From Siphonodentalium dalli (taxonomy: Eukaryota; Mollusca; Scaphopoda; Gadilida; Siphonodentaliidae): 64,000 nucleotides of DNA. The position numbers and the translations under genes are program-made. Where the stretch lies: positions 54,757,762 through 54,821,761 of the forward strand of contig CP136061.1 in NCBI GenBank assembly GCA_032622095.1. The letters run 5' to 3'. The notes beneath the pieces were generated by a model. That model ran no database searches, was not told where the DNA came from, and saw only the letters and a program-made list of their open reading frames with translations. Shown here one piece after another: positions 21,040-32,940 of this stretch; positions within the stretch are counted from its first letter, which is position 1; each line of letters starts with the position of its first letter.

Positions 21040-21597
21040 ACCCTATAGAAACATTTTTGCCAAAATCAAAATTCCAGTTGAAGCACAATATAGAATATGA
21101 TGTGAATATAATACAATTAAAAGCTGGAAAGCTATACTAGTTTAGAGATCTTTCTATTACGTTTTTGTATCAATTTCAGGATAAGTGGTCACTCTGAAAT
21201 CTAAGGACACTTTGCATGTTCCAGAAATACTAAGGCTACTTGATTTGACGTTAAAAGCGTAAGGACGAATCTTGAGCCTCCTCGTCACTCTATAACAAGC
21301 TCGTTGGCAGATCGGATCAATGCTTACTTTATGACGATGACGATTGCATGATATTTATTAATTGGTTGTATTTTAGCGAGACTCCCTGAAGACTGTGCTA
21401 GTATGTCATGCTGATATAATCATATTTGCGCGTTTTAATGGGTTTCCGGCTTTCTGTCTTGACACAGTTTGCCTTTCCAGGAAATGACACTCGTTTCAAA
21501 AACACATCACTGTGAGCTTATATTGCTTCCGAAATTATAAATAGTAGTGATCAAGTACAGATAGTTCATACTTAACACTTCAGCTAGCCATAACTTT
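21040..21597. other. No recognisable feature
   Basis: Spacer, no gene or repeat recognised. Confidence 0.4.
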
Positions 21598-21913
21598 AGC
21601 CTTGAAATAGTGTGCCTGTCACAGTGGGCTATCATCACTATATTCACCCTCTGGTGACCTCATTCTGCTCAGGCCTCATATTCTGGGAACTATATCTGTT
21701 GTCTCAAATTAACATTTTTTTAGTTACTTTTTCCCTTCTGTTCAGTTTCTCTATCCTCTAATTTGCAGAAGATAAAATTCATAACCAAAGTGACTAATGG
21801 GTGAACATCACCAACTTCAACTGGGGAACTTCATTCTGATAATGTGTCTCCCATAGCAGTTGAGACCTCAGCAGAATGAGGTTCCCAGAGGGTGAATTTG
21901 GTGACAATAGCCA
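21598..21913. mobile_element. hAT-M MITE, long form with trimmed ends
   Basis: CCTTGAAATAGTGTGCCTGT at the left, the remainder of the first hairpin, the central segment (AACTGGGGAACTTCATTCTG) and the start of the second hairpin (GAGGTTCCCAGAGGGTGAAT), then lost. Confidence 0.7.
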
Positions 21914-22101
21914 AAATAAAAATAGCCCGAGAAGCAAAACCCTTCTTTCTTTTTTTTTGCCAAATCTAAAATAAATACATAACATGTAAGACCATCTGCA
22001 TGTGAGCGTTAACAGTATACATACATAGTAACTTTATGTGGTGCACAACTTTTTACTGTGGTGTTTTCTCGAAGCTGTGGCTTTGATGGTTGGAAAGGAT
22101 A

Positions 22102-22312
22102 CAGTAATGCTCTTATTAATTGACTTCTTAACCACAGCAGAATTATGGGTAACTTTTCAGGATTTAGTCGGAAATATGGCTTGTTGCCATTCATTGAAAG
22201 CTCTCGACGAGAGCTTCCGATGAATGGCAACAAGCCATATTTCCGACTAAATCCTGAAAATTTACCCATAATTCTGCCGTGGTTAAGAGGTCGATTAATT
22301 AGAGCATTACTG
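22102..22312. mobile_element. TA-MITE, full length
   Basis: TA-CAGTAATGCTC to GAGCATTACTG-TA, arms around GAAAGCTCTCGACGAGAGCTT. Nearly perfect arms. Confidence 0.9.
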
Positions 22313-22714
22313 TATAAAAGGAGATGGTCCAACAAATGGCTGGATTTAGTGTATTGTCGCCCTTTAAACAGATGTCTGAGTTCAGTAAGCGACCTTTACC
22401 ATAGTCATATAAACTTATATTTTATTGTCAATACTCAAACGGACATGGGACTTTTAATCCCTCAAATTCCTGCAGCTAACTAAGCTTGAACTGGTTTAAC
22501 GAATACCCCAAGCTTCCACATCCCTCAGATCCCTTTCAACTTACACTAGTTTGACTATTTGACTAGAAACCAAAATTAATCAAGTCTATGCTGGAACACT
22601 GCATGCAGGGTAGCCATATTATTGCAATGTATAGAATGACCTTATATCTACCCATCAGCTCTGAGCAAGTCAAGATTCTCACAAGGTCTGGTATAATAAT
22701 AATGGCGCTCAATC
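22313..22714. other. No recognisable feature
   Basis: Spacer, nothing recognised. Confidence 0.4.
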
Positions 22715-22898
22715 TTAACCCTTTCAGTGCCAAGTCCGATTTTTGTATCAACCCATATTTCCTTGATCATTTTTCAAATTTATTGATTATAATAATGTGA
22801 TATACTGATGTATCACATTATTATAATCAATAAATTTGAAAAATGATCAAGGAAATATGGGTTGATACAAAAATCGGACTTGGCACTGAAAGGGTTAA
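22715..22898. mobile_element. TTAA-C MITE, perfect palindrome
   Basis: TTAA at 22715-22718 and 22895-22898. Between them is a 176-bp element: an 84-base left arm (22719-22802), an 8-base loop and a right arm (22811-22894) that I read as an exact inverted copy. Ends CCCTTTCAGTGCC / GGCACTGAAAGGG. The TTAA duplication and CCC start fit a piggyBac-type origin. Only copy in the window; identical arms suggest recent insertion or arm conversion. Confidence 0.92.
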
Positions 22899-23124
22899 AC
22901 ACTGGTGTCCGAACTCATTGATTATCAATGGGAAATGAATAATCAGCTTGTTTAATAATTTATCACTGCTGAGATTTTATCCCCTCCAGGGATTCAAACC
23001 AGAGAATTAATTACTGGTAGCAGCACAGGACAGGGGCGTAAGTAGCAGACACCAATATATACAAGAAAACTAAGATGCATGCATCAGGTCGGCCGTGAAC
23101 TATCTACCATAGAATTGTTGTAGC
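22899..23124. other. No recognisable feature
   Basis: Short spacer, nothing recognised. Confidence 0.4.
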
Positions 23125-23508
23125 TATCGATTATACATTTTGGAACACCTGTCTGTATGTATGTGTGTATGCATGTGTGTATGTGTTATAGACTCTAACA
23201 CTGCTCGACTGATCCGACTCGGATTTGGTATTTAACGTGTCAACTTGACCTCGCTCATAGGCATGTTTCTGGACCTTGACCGATCCGACTAAAAATTTGT
23301 GTGTAGGACTACTTCGATCCCGGGAGCAATATGGACGGGTCCAATTTCACTTGGGACCATGTTCTTGAACGTGCTGATATAGGCATGTTTCTGGACCAAT
23401 TGAACAATAGTTTGGCCAGACGCTGTATATACTGGGTACTGTCCAGATGGAGGCGATCACAAAAAAAAATCCCTAAATAGCCCGAACGAAGTCGAGTACA
23501 TCAGCTAG
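23125..23508 (+). mobile_element. Helitron-like non-autonomous element
   Basis: TATACATTTTGGAACACCTG with TGTATG repeats at the left; at the right CCCGAACGAAGTCGAGTACA then TCAG-CTAG-T. The 3' stem is weakened (CCCGA/TCGAG). Its end touches the next element. Confidence 0.6.
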
Positions 23509-24007
23509 TTTAATATATATTTTGGACATTTGTCTGTCTGTTTGTCTGTTAGCTATGGCCGGGAAAACTGCCGGACAGATTTGACGAAATTTGATACCTA
23601 GGGGAAATTATTTCCAGGGAGTATTTTGGACGGGTCAAATCTTGATCCCGACCTGACTTTGACATTCAAAAAGATCAATTCAAGGTCAAATCTGGTAAAA
23701 CGGAAGTATTTCAACGAAATATAATACCTACTGTTACTTTTGTCCCAGGAGTGTTTCGGGTGGGTCAAATCATGACCCTGACCTGATCTTGACATTCAAA
23801 ATTGTCAATTCAAGGTCAAATCGGGTGAAGCCGGGCGGATTTCGACGGGTACTTTTGTCGTGACTTTTGTCCGGGGAGTGTTTTGGACGGGTCAAATCGT
23901 GACCCGACATGACGTTCACCTTTAAAATGGTCAATTCAAGGTGAAATCGCGCAATTCTCCGAAAATCAGAGGGGAACATCCCGGACGAAGTAGGGTCGAC
24001 CAGCTAC
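23509..24007 (+). mobile_element. Helitron-like element, head to tail with the previous
   Basis: ATATATATTTTGGACATTTG start, inner units carrying CAATTCAAGGTCAAATC and GTGTTTTGGACGGGTCAAAT, and a 3' end CCCGGACGAAGTAGGGTCGA then CCAGCTACT, a changed CTAG. Contains TCAAGGTCA half-sites. Confidence 0.65.
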
Positions 24008-24182
24008 TATTATATATTTCTAGATTTAGTTACAAACTAAATACCTGTATATTGTACAAAGAAATGTTTGACAAATATATCTGTATCAATATTACCATAC
24101 GGGTCATTAAAATAGATACGACGAAACAAATTTTGAAGGGTGCATGTATCAGGTAAATTTTTATATTTCAAATGATGACAGG

Positions 24183-25845
24183 CAAAGGCGTAGTGGTTAA
24201 AAATATATTGGTACGGCCATGTAATTATTGACCGCACTGACATCGAAGCGCCGAGATGCTATATATGGGGGGATGGTTTGGAAGAGGGGTATCCCCCCTT
24301 CCCAAAATGAGAAAAAAAAATGTATTCTTGCATTGAAATGTAGCGATTCTGTGCAACCGAGAGCGATTTTAACCGACATCCATTCACTTTGACAATTCGC
24401 GTGTACGATGAGAGTGCTTAGGCCTACTTTTATACTTTTTACTATCCAACGGATACAGATCACCAGCTGCTCTTTATTGGAGAGGTCTGTAGTCTCGTCG
24501 GCGAGAATTCCATACATATCAGTGGCTTTTATTGCAATAGCTATATCTCTGACTATGGTATTCCCGAATATTTTTATAATCTCGTTCTGAATTTGTGGGC
24601 AAACAAAGAGGTCTTTTTTTTATTCAACCATGCAAGAAATTGTGGGTCATCTTCTGCCCGGAGTTGGCAAAGCTGCATGAAATTCGACCTAGAATCTTCA
24701 TGACCACGAAACGCCAAGCCCTGCTTACAAAGAAACTTTATGCAGGACATTATTTTGATTAGACATTTTCTGTTCAAGGCCTTCTCCTCATAATGGGCTA
24801 CAGACAATTCTTCACCGATATCAGATGTTCCTGGCATAATACGCTGAACCGCTTCTTTATGATAATCTGACAATTCATGGGCGTTAAAACCTTGGCGGGA
24901 CCGACATGCTTCTTTCCAATTTACGAACCCTCGTGTTATGAATGTTGGCTCAACTTTACGCGACGATAGTTTCTTCTCTCGGTAGGCTTGTATGCAAATT
25001 CCACAATATGCAGCATCAGATGTTTCATTATAGTGTATCCACGGCCTGGTTATTGCCATTTGCCAGGGTAAGTTCTATTTCGGCAATGTCAACCGCATAA
25101 ATACGACTTTGGGTTTCGGTAGACATATACTACTAGTAGAATTTTCATGTTCACTGAACAAGGGTCTAATGGATTCATAATGAGTCTCACTCACTGTGGC
25201 CGTACTCTCAGCTTCATCGCCAGTATTGGCAGTTTCGGGTAGCATTTGTTCATGTTCGACAGAATGGACACCAGGCATAACTTGATCTTGTCCTGTGTTT
25301 TCATTAGCTGTGCTAATAGTAACATTTGATTTGAAATAATTTGACATAATTGATCATTTGATGGTGACAACTGAAAGTCATGAAGCCTGGAGCAGGGATA
25401 TATAGTCAGACTATAGTAACACTATGGCCGAACTAACATTGAACCCACCCTGGGCATCGTAGCTTTCAGCAATTACCATTTCAAATAACGCGCGACAAAA
25501 ACATTCGGTTATGCCCCTTTGATCGCGCAGTACATATCTCGTGAATGCATTGTTCGACGTCGGAATGTAATCGATTGACGTATATACGCTATACAACGTA
25601 ACCGATATACGGCAACGTTTCTTTATAAACCAAATGAACTCGAGGCATAATACGACGTAAACAAAAACTGGGTTACCTATATATAGATGGTTAAATGTGT
25701 GACTGAATCACATTGTAATACGTTGTGCGTCATTTACCAAGTGTTTGGAGAACGTGGCCGCTAATATTTGCCTATTCAGTATTATTTTTTGGTGAAATAT
25801 TGGTACGGCCAAAACCGTCCGGCCGTACCTACAACTACGCCCTTG
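24183..25845 (-). mobile_element. hAT element with perfect 8-bp target duplication
   Basis: 1,663 bp. ATGACAGG at 24175-24182 and 25846-25853. Ends CAAAGGCGTAGTGGT and, inverted, CAAGGGCGTAGTTGT; ATTGGTACGGCC recurs just inside both ends. It holds a truncated, broken transposase gene on the minus strand and lacks the catalytic and dimerisation part, so it cannot move by itself. Confidence 0.9.
24197..25347 (-). pseudogene. Truncated hAT transposase with TTF-type zinc finger (ZMYM1/DUF4371-like)
   Basis: Reads from ATG at 25347. The first 90 codons are an acidic, low-complexity leader ending in PKPKVVF. After an in-frame TAG (about 25075) the same frame continues as a TTF/MYM-like finger: WIHYNETSDAAYCGIC, then GFVNWKEACRSRQGFNAHE and LSDYHKEAV, giving a C-x2-C pair and an H-x5-H pair. 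Then comes the LAFRGHEDSRSNFMQL segment typical of these hAT proteins. A frameshift near 24583 moves to the frame with GILADETTDLSNKEQL, the start of the RNase H-like core. Past that the sequence is unrelated. One stop, one frameshift and a missing C-terminus make it dead. Family assignment rests on recognised motifs. Confidence 0.85.
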
Positions 25846-25853
25846 ATGACAGG

Positions 25854-27176
25854 AATGCGGAAAGTTGAAGTACCTACGTAATACTGGCTATCCGAATGAA
25901 GAGATATACATGTATATAAAAACCAAAATAGAAGATGACTGCTGGCGACAATGTTTTCCAAAAAAATTCAAAGCATTCGATAGCTCCCATCTAGTTGTCA
26001 GCCCGAAGATCAATATAAAGTGTGGTGACTATCAGATGAGGGATATGTCTGTACATTTGCTAAACAACTCAGTCATGCAAAAGAGAATCAAACAGTAAGA
26101 TACCAAATTGCTGCCTGTGGTAATGTTTTTTAACGAAATTCGGGAAAATTAGATTACTCTCACCCTGGTTATCCAGAAGATCATTGTGGAATCTGGTGAC
26201 GATCGGACAAGGGGTGTCGTCTGTAGGATCAACCAAATTATTTAGCCATAAAAATAGTAAAATTTAAGATCACTGCTGGCAAGTGATGTCTTCACAAGGA
26301 CAGTTTGAGAACAAAATATGGCTCACATCTAGCGGTGACCCAAACTATCCACAATTCGAAATTTAGCAGGGTGTACTGCTTGTGGCCATGTTTTCCCCGC
26401 AAATTTGATAGACTGATGGACAAAACCACTGAATCCGTTGAATCAATATACATGTATACATGGATTAATTTATATGCATTGTTATACACAGTACTGGTAT
26501 ATAAAGGTACTGAAAATAACAATATTACTAGTATACACAAAATAAACCATATATCATGGCTATGGGTTCTAATATCCGAATATGACAGCTGAGAACTTGG
26601 TGTGAATTGAAGAGTGGTGGTGTCTCAAGCATATCTAACCCTCCACGTTAGAAACATGCCATTAAATGTCATAAGTATAATCCAGCTTGAGGACAGAAGT
26701 TATCCATAAAACCCCCCTTAATTCAACCAGGTCCTCGCGCGATGTATGGTCGATCACATGATGATCTAGGGGGGGATTATAATTGTTGTTTAAAAACAGC
26801 ACTGCATGTAAATATAAAATAAAATAGTGCTACATCTTATTACAGATTATTGCCATATATAATCAGTGACTATACAGACAGTCTGACAAAATAAAGTTTC
26901 AGTGACACTCTATCCGAAGAGGGGAATAATTCCATCTGTTACAGTCAATGGAGCAATTATGAATCTGGAAAGGTGAAATTTCTAAGTAATACTAGATATC
27001 GACATGACGCGATAACATATAACGTAAATGCAATATGGCCGCTGGCGACCATTTTTTCCTGTAAAATTAAAAAAATATTTGATAGCTCTCATCTGATAGA
27101 TCAATATCAAGATAAATATGAAGTTTGGTGATGATCGGATGAGTGAAGTGGACTGTGCTAAACGGTTTAGTAATGC
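25854..27176. repeat. Decayed array of repeats of roughly 150-230 bp
   Basis: Several loosely spaced segments share TGCTGGCGACAATGTTTTCC, AAAATTCAAA..TTTGATAGCTC, TCATCTG and AAGTTTGGTGATGATCGGATG-like strings (about 25900, 26090, 26290, 27030). The hAT element inserted at its left edge. Divergence is high and unit borders are uncertain. Confidence 0.5.
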
Positions 27177-27480
27177 TTAAAAAGATTCTTACCTTAATAG
27201 TTTTATGTTCACTTTATAAACTTCACTGAGTCATCTTTGTCATGTATTGAGTTTGATATCTTTTGTTAACAGTTTATAAATCATGTATGTCTCATGTTTG
27301 TTATTTTAATTTATGTGTTTATTATCATTAAATAAAGTTGCATTCCTTAAAAAGATTCTTACCTCAATGTTTTTATGTTCACTTTATAAACTCCACTGAG
27401 TCATCTTTGTCATGTATTGAATTTGATATCTTTTGTTAACAGTTTATAAATTATGTATATCTCGTGTTCGTTATTATATT
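27177..27480 (+). repeat. Direct repeat of about 170 bp, two copies
   Basis: TTAAAAAGATTCTTACCT starts each copy (about 27177 and 27347); they share TTTTATGTTCACTTTATAAA, TCTTTGTCATGTATTGA and TTTGATATCTTTTGTTAACA. The first ends in ATTAAATAAAGTTGCATTCC, a poly-A-signal-like end, which may mark a retroposed 3' tail. Confidence 0.75.
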
Positions 27481-28199
27481 ATATACACTTTATAGTGTGT
27501 TTCAGAACGAAAAAAAAATGAATAAAATCAACAAATTTGTAAATTTTAAAACAATTCAAACGTTGTTGTATTCCATGTCCCAGCCCGGACATATACACCA
27601 AATTTCAATAATATTCATTGAGAAACAACAGACCAAACGCCATATAACACCCCGTATACATCTTTTATTCCGAGTTGGCACGCGTCGATTGGGGCGAGTT
27701 AGCCCTGGGGCGAGTACGCCGATTCCGGCACCTTCTCTATTTGCAGCAGGTATACGTTTACGCTGGTTTACGCGTAATTTAATATACAAAGTTCCCCAAT
27801 TGGTATCGTAAATAGAGCGACCTTATTTGACAGAGAATGCCTCTGTTATTGATTATAAAGTTGCTATACATTAAAAACGACAAATTCACATGCTCGTTCA
27901 AGCGCAGTAGTCTATTTTCCCCATGTTAAAGGACATCCACAAATACTAAATAACGCTAACCTACTGCCGAATGTTTTACACGACAACTGTTAACATATTT
28001 GGGCTGAATTCATCTGACGCGGTATTATTCCTCAAAATAAACAACAAAACCATCATTACTCGGAAATGTAGTTTGGGCTAACATTTACATAAATCCTCCA
28101 CATCATTATTCCGACACACACGTCAGATGAAAATCAGCCATGAAGTAAACGGCCAAATTGGCCGAAATGACTTTATTTGGCCCCAAAGCCTGGAATAAT
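27481..28199. other. Spacer with a short GGGGCGAGT motif repeat
   Basis: GGGGCGAGTTAGCCCTGGGG continues into CGAGTACGCC (27692-27720). Overlapping open frames of 115 (+) and 77 (-) codons have no recognised domain. Nothing else found. Confidence 0.4.
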
Positions 28200-28434
28200 A
28201 CCGCATGATCTATTATTCATTTGGATGGGTTTTCAGCAGACAACAGATAATACAAGTACAGAATGAGTGCTATTTACTGGAAGGAAATGTTCAGATAATA
28301 AGTTTGTTGAAGTTATTATCTGAACATTCATTCAGAATGAGTGCTATTTACTGGAAGTAAATGTTCAGATAATAAGTTTGTTGAAGTTATTATCTGAACT
28401 ACTCATCAATGATTAATTATTATAGAATGGGTTA
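28200..28434. mobile_element. TTAA-B MITE with a duplicated hairpin
   Basis: TCTATTATTCATTTGGATGG at the left. The hairpin segment CAGAATGAGTGCTATTTACT to ATTATCTGAAC occurs twice in tandem (about 28259-28399, period 70). The end is ATTATAGAATGGGTTAA. Confidence 0.75.
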
Positions 28435-28919
28435 ATACATTTTCATTGTCCCGTGAGTCCAATGACTTTAATTTGGCCAGGTAATTTTGTATTTACTCAT
28501 GACTTCTTTGCTGCATTAGGGTTCTTTAACGTGCTCATATTGATGCACATGGGACAACCATTAGCATTGGATCCGTGTCATATTCATATAGCTATTATAG
28601 CATCATTCCCGAACATAACACTTTGAGAGGAGCGGAGTTAAGAATTTGATCCATTATGGTTTTTAGATGTTTCTGAGATTCTTTTGCTTCAGAATTATTT
28701 TCAGAGCACTGATCATGGCATCGATGATCGATTTGTGATGCTCTCAGTACTAGGATTTCATCGATCTCTCACTCTTGCAAAGTGCCTGAATTTTGTAAAA
28801 AAAATTGAACAAGCATATTCTGCCAATTATACTAAAACTTTAATCCGGTGTTATGTTTTATGTTTTTAGTAATATTTTCCTAGCCAATATGAGTACTTCA
28901 TTGATTTATGTCTAAGTTA
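28435..28919. other. No recognisable feature
   Basis: Spacer, nothing recognised. Confidence 0.4.
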
Positions 28920-29238
28920 TTTACCCTTTCATGACAGGAACTGTGTTGGTGCAGCATTAAAGATCCTGTACCAGTGCATCTCTTATATATATTTGAGTCT
29001 CCAATAGGAAATTTTGCAAAAACTCTGTGCCAATGCAATCTTTTATATATGTGAGTCTCCCATAGGGAGCTGCGCATATATAAGAGAATGCACTGGCTTA
29101 CAATGTAAATTTTGTTAGGCCAATGTATTCTCTTAATATGCGAGGCTCCCTATGGGAGACTCGTATATATAAAAGACTGTATTGGCACCGGGTTTTCGCA
29201 ACATTTCAGGAAGCTCCATGCAGTCATGGAAGGATTAA
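28920..29238. mobile_element. TTAA-A MITE, extended copy
   Basis: TTACCCTTTCATGACAGGAA to CAGTCATGGAAGGATTAA, with three hairpin segments instead of two and the motif TTGTTAGGCCAATGTATTCT. Confidence 0.8.
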
Positions 29239-29272
29239 ATAACAGTCCATTCCATTTTCTGCTAAAAATAAT

Positions 29273-30070
29273 TAGGCCCCTGCGAATCGGATTTTTTCTA
29301 TCGAATCAAATACTGAATCGAATCAGGTAAATGGTATTCGATTTCGAATCGAATCGAATCAGACATTGTGTTGACATGTGAGTAGTTCATAAACAAAAGT
29401 AAATACTAATGAGAGAATTCATCGTACACACCAGCATTAATCCCTTGTGTGGGTTGTGGGATTGTCAACTGGAACTGATTCATTTTATCCACGGAAACAG
29501 CCGAATATGGACGATGTAATACGGAAATAAGTTGAGTTTACTCAAAATCGGGAATGACACATCGGAACGAGTCATTTGCACCGCTGGTGATGGTTGTTGT
29601 AGCTATATAATATCTATGTTATAATTGATATCACAACTTTTGTGTCCGACTAAAAGGTTCAAGGAACAGTCATGCTGTGAGCATAAGATTATAATCAAAG
29701 GGCGATATCAATTCAAATCTTGATAGTGGGAAGCATATTTAATAGCTCAGAGACTAGTATGCCGATCTGTGGGGCAGAAAATAAATTGATTCAACAATAC
29801 CATCGTTATCTAAAGGTGCTCAGAGTCATCACATTGTTTCTAGCATTATAGACCCCATGTGACGGCACAATAGTGTTATTCCGTCAACGGGCGAGCCGAC
29901 GAATCATGTGTGTGCAACAGGAAACTGGTAAAAACGCTGACCGTAAACGACATCATTTGACTCAACCGTCGGCGAGATATTCGATTCGAAAACAACGTCA
30001 ACAAGATTCGAAATAAAATCGAATCGAATCGCAGGAACGATTCAAAATTTCGAATATTCGCTGGGCCCTA
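29273..30070. mobile_element. Non-autonomous hAT element, GAATCGAAT-rich ends
   Basis: 798 bp. Ends TAGGCCCCTGCGAATCGG and, inverted, TAGGGCCCAGCGAATATTCG. Flanks AAAATAAT / AAAATTAT give a 7/8 match for the expected 8-bp duplication. Subterminal clusters of CGAATCGAATCGAATC occur on both sides, as expected of transposase binding sites. No coding capacity. Confidence 0.78.
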
Positions 30071-30165
30071 AAAATTATGTCTGCACGGCATTGTAGGATT
30101 TCAAGAATATCCTATAATACTCCTTGAAGATCATGACTTCACATAATTACGGTCTTCGAAAATTG

Positions 30166-30412
30166 CTTAAAGCTTTCTATACTAAATGGATTCTCCCACT
30201 CAGTCATGAAAGTATACATTGGAATTGTCTATTATTCATCTGGAGGGAATTTTAGGAAATAAAAGCAGATGACACAATAGAAATTAGGTGCCGAATAATT
30301 CCTATTGATTCAGTGATTACCTGGTGGGAAATGTTCAGATAATAAGCTTATTATTTGAACATTTTCTGAGGGATAACTACTTGTCAATGAGTTTTTAGTA
30401 TGGAAAGGGTTA
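30166..30412. mobile_element. TTAA-B MITE, nearly full length
   Basis: CTTTCTATACTAAATGGATT at the left (TTAA changed to TTAAAG) to TTTTAGTATGGAAAGGGTTAA. Ends about 230 bp before the C2A exon. Confidence 0.82.
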
Positions 30413-30642
30413 AATAGTATTTGAATTTGGTTAGCAGAAATAAGTCATGCAGGAAACCATGAATTTTATAATCCATATCTCCCAACATGTGCATCAACCC
30501 CCTTCCGCCCCTCCCATCATACCTTAGGCCTGATATCTTATACAGACCATAATGCATACATTTCAAGGTACTCAGGGTTAAAATATATTACATATTGATC
30601 TTGTTTTAAAATCTCATTTATTTTCCTTCATTTCTTTCACAG

Positions 30643-31033
30643 CTGTTGGGTGCCATCGGCAAAACACAGTCCATGCCGGAGGACTCGAGCGTGTGGAGTG
30701 GGGTGCGTAGCATCGCAAATAAATTCTGGGACGACGAACCTGAGGAAGCGGCCGCATCAGCAAACGCGAAAGCTCAGCAAGCGATGGACGACACGGCGGA
30801 AGGAATTGACTACAAACTGGGACGGATTCAATTCAGTGTTGGTTATGATTTCGCCACGATGACCTTGACATTGAAAGTATTCCGGGCATCAGGTTTACCC
30901 GCTAAGGACCTTTCAGGCACAAGTGATCCTTATGTTAAAATTATGTTGTTACCTGACAAAAAGCACAAACTGTTGACAAAAGTTAAGAAAAAGAATTTAA
31001 ACCCACACTGGAATGAGTGCTTTCTATTTGAAG
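30643..31033 (+). CDS. syt7: Synaptotagmin-7-like exon: linker and first half of C2A
   Basis: Acceptor TTTCTTTCACAG|CTG (30641-30642), phase 0. Donor GAAG|GTAAGA at 31034, phase 1: 130 codons plus one base. About 58 residues of linker, rich in Ala and acidic residues, lead into the C2A start [12 protein letters not shown], then [32 protein letters not shown] and [13 protein letters not shown]. The wording is closest to vertebrate synaptotagmin-7 C2A. The two loop-1 calcium ligands (Asp in AKD and in SDPY) and the KKKN basic patch are present. The product is a calcium sensor that binds membranes and promotes vesicle, granule or lysosome fusion. No ATG lies suitably at the front, so the protein starts on an upstream exon. 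The gene symbol is by similarity. Confidence 0.94.
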
Positions 31034-31460
31034 GTAAGATTATTTAACCCTTTATTTAAGGAGGAGGTCTGATTAATTTTGAATAGTGATTGCCATGGAA
31101 ATTTCCCCAGCAAAAGTTATATATGAAGCTGTTGTCTGGGAACTAAAATAGCCATATCATTAAACAGACATAACATTTAACTGGCGGCTGGGTTTGGTAA
31201 GTAGGCAATTTTTTTCTATAAATTTATTTTTGAGAATTTTTTTCTGGAATTATAATATGACCTAGTTTTGAAAAATCAATAAATAATTCAAAAATAAATA
31301 CATCAACTTTCTAATGGAACAAATTCCAAGCCGACCCGTCAGATAAATGTGTATTGGTTTCAATACCGCGCAAAGTCACACCCAGAAATATTTGCAACTC
31401 TGTAACTTTTGATGCGGAGATTTGCATGGAAATTCCCATTCAAAATTGGTTGAATTAACG

Positions 31461-31910
31461 CCTCCATAATACTAGGATTCTCCCATTCAGTTATAAAAGT
31501 GTATTTTGCAATGGTCTATTATTCATTTGGAGGGATGTTCAGCTTATAAAAGCAGATGACATACAGACGGAATGATAATACAAGTGCAGAAGGATTCATA
31601 TTTAGTTGTGACATGGGAATTAAATGTTCAGATAATAAGTTCAACAAACTACCTGGTATACAGTAATGCTCTAATTAATCGACTTCTTAACCACAGCAGA
31701 ATTATGGGTAACTTTTCAGGATTTAGTCGGAAATATGGCTTGTTGCCATTCATCGGAAAGGTCTCGCCGAGAGCTTTCCGATGAATGGCAACAAGCCATA
31801 TTTCCGACTAAATCCTGAAAAGTTACCCATAATTCTGCTGTGGTTAAGAAGTCGATTAATTAGAGCATTACTGTACTTCCTTTGCTGCCAGCTGGGATGT
31901 TCAGACAATA
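31461..31910. mobile_element. TTAA-B MITE interrupted by a TA-MITE
   Basis: GGATTCTCCCATTCAGTTAT, GGTCTATTATTCATTTGGAG and ATGTTCAGATAATAAGTTCA lead to a TA-MITE at 31661. After it only a short GATGTTCAGACAATAC remnant is recognisable. Confidence 0.7.
31661..31873. mobile_element. TA-MITE nested in TTAA-B
   Basis: 213 bp, TA-CAGTAATGCTC to GAGCATTACTG-TA; arms around GGTCTCGCCGAGAGC. Almost perfect inverted copy. Confidence 0.92.
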
Positions 31911-32654
31911 CATAACAACAGGCAGAGAATCACCCTGTGAATTTCAACCGAAAAATTCCAGCCATTTTAGAAAACACATCATCTGAATTACCCACAATGG
32001 TTAATATGTACATACATGTACTACATAATTCTGGACAAATTTTCCACAGATAAATAAATGGCAATGAATCCAACATTAAGAGTTGCTGCTTATAAGAATG
32101 ACAGAGCATTCTGCAAATTTTGATATAAAATTTATCAAAATAACTACTTTGAACAAAATTATGTTCTATTCCCACTCGACCAGCACAACACTCCATTACA
32201 TTATGTTCAATTCCCTCACAATGTCTAATTTTTGTATCCATCCTTTTTCAATTTCAAAATGCATAACTGCAGGTTTTCAGTAGGAACTTTTTTTCTTCTG
32301 TTCTCTCATTTGTTGAATATCAAAATTCTCCCAACATAACGAGTTTATCGTATGAAAAAAAACTAGAGCTTTATGCCTTTTTGGAGAAGCTCTTAGCACC
32401 CATTCTCCACACCCAGTCACAACAATTGGCACTGTGGGGTTAATCGCGTTGATAGTTAAAGAGCGTTCGTATCCGCAGTGTCGTTGATAAAGACCGTATG
32501 CGTGTAGTGTGATTCTTACGTCTGGGTCCAGGCGTGAGCATGACTGTATCCAGACATGAGCGTGTTGTGTGATTCTTACGTACTTAGGGCTTCCTAGGAA
32601 CGGGGGAGACAGTTTTTCCGCCCGAGGTGATCTTCACCTTGAAACGGGCACCCA
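31911..32654. other. No recognisable feature
   Basis: Intron sequence. Opposed open frames (103 codons minus, 66 plus) are not recognised. GTGTGATTCTTACGT occurs twice (about 32507 and 32567). Confidence 0.4.
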
Positions 32655-32940
32655 CAAATGATATATATGTGTGTGTCCTTTATAGACTCGAACCGATTGA
32701 GCTCAAACTTGCTACCTAGGGGTACTTTTGTGTGGGAAGTGTCATGGATGGGTTAAATTGTGACCCCGACATGACCTTGACCTTGAAAATGATCAATTCA
32801 AGGTCAAATCGGGTAAAACTGGCGGATTTCCACGAAATTTTACACCAGTAGGTGCAGCATGCGTGTCTCGGAAGCTGTTGCAATTGCTTTTTCGAACAAA
32901 GCCATGAGACGAACCACGCCAGTGGCGGCTAACCTGCTAG
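32655..32940 (+). mobile_element. Helitron-like element, short
   Basis: ATATATATGTGTGTGTCC start, TGACCTTGACCTTGAAAATG and ATTCAAGGTCAAATCGGGTA inside, ending AACCTG-CTAG-T. The usual CCCG/CGGG hairpin before the end is replaced by unrelated sequence, so the end may be rearranged. Confidence 0.55.
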
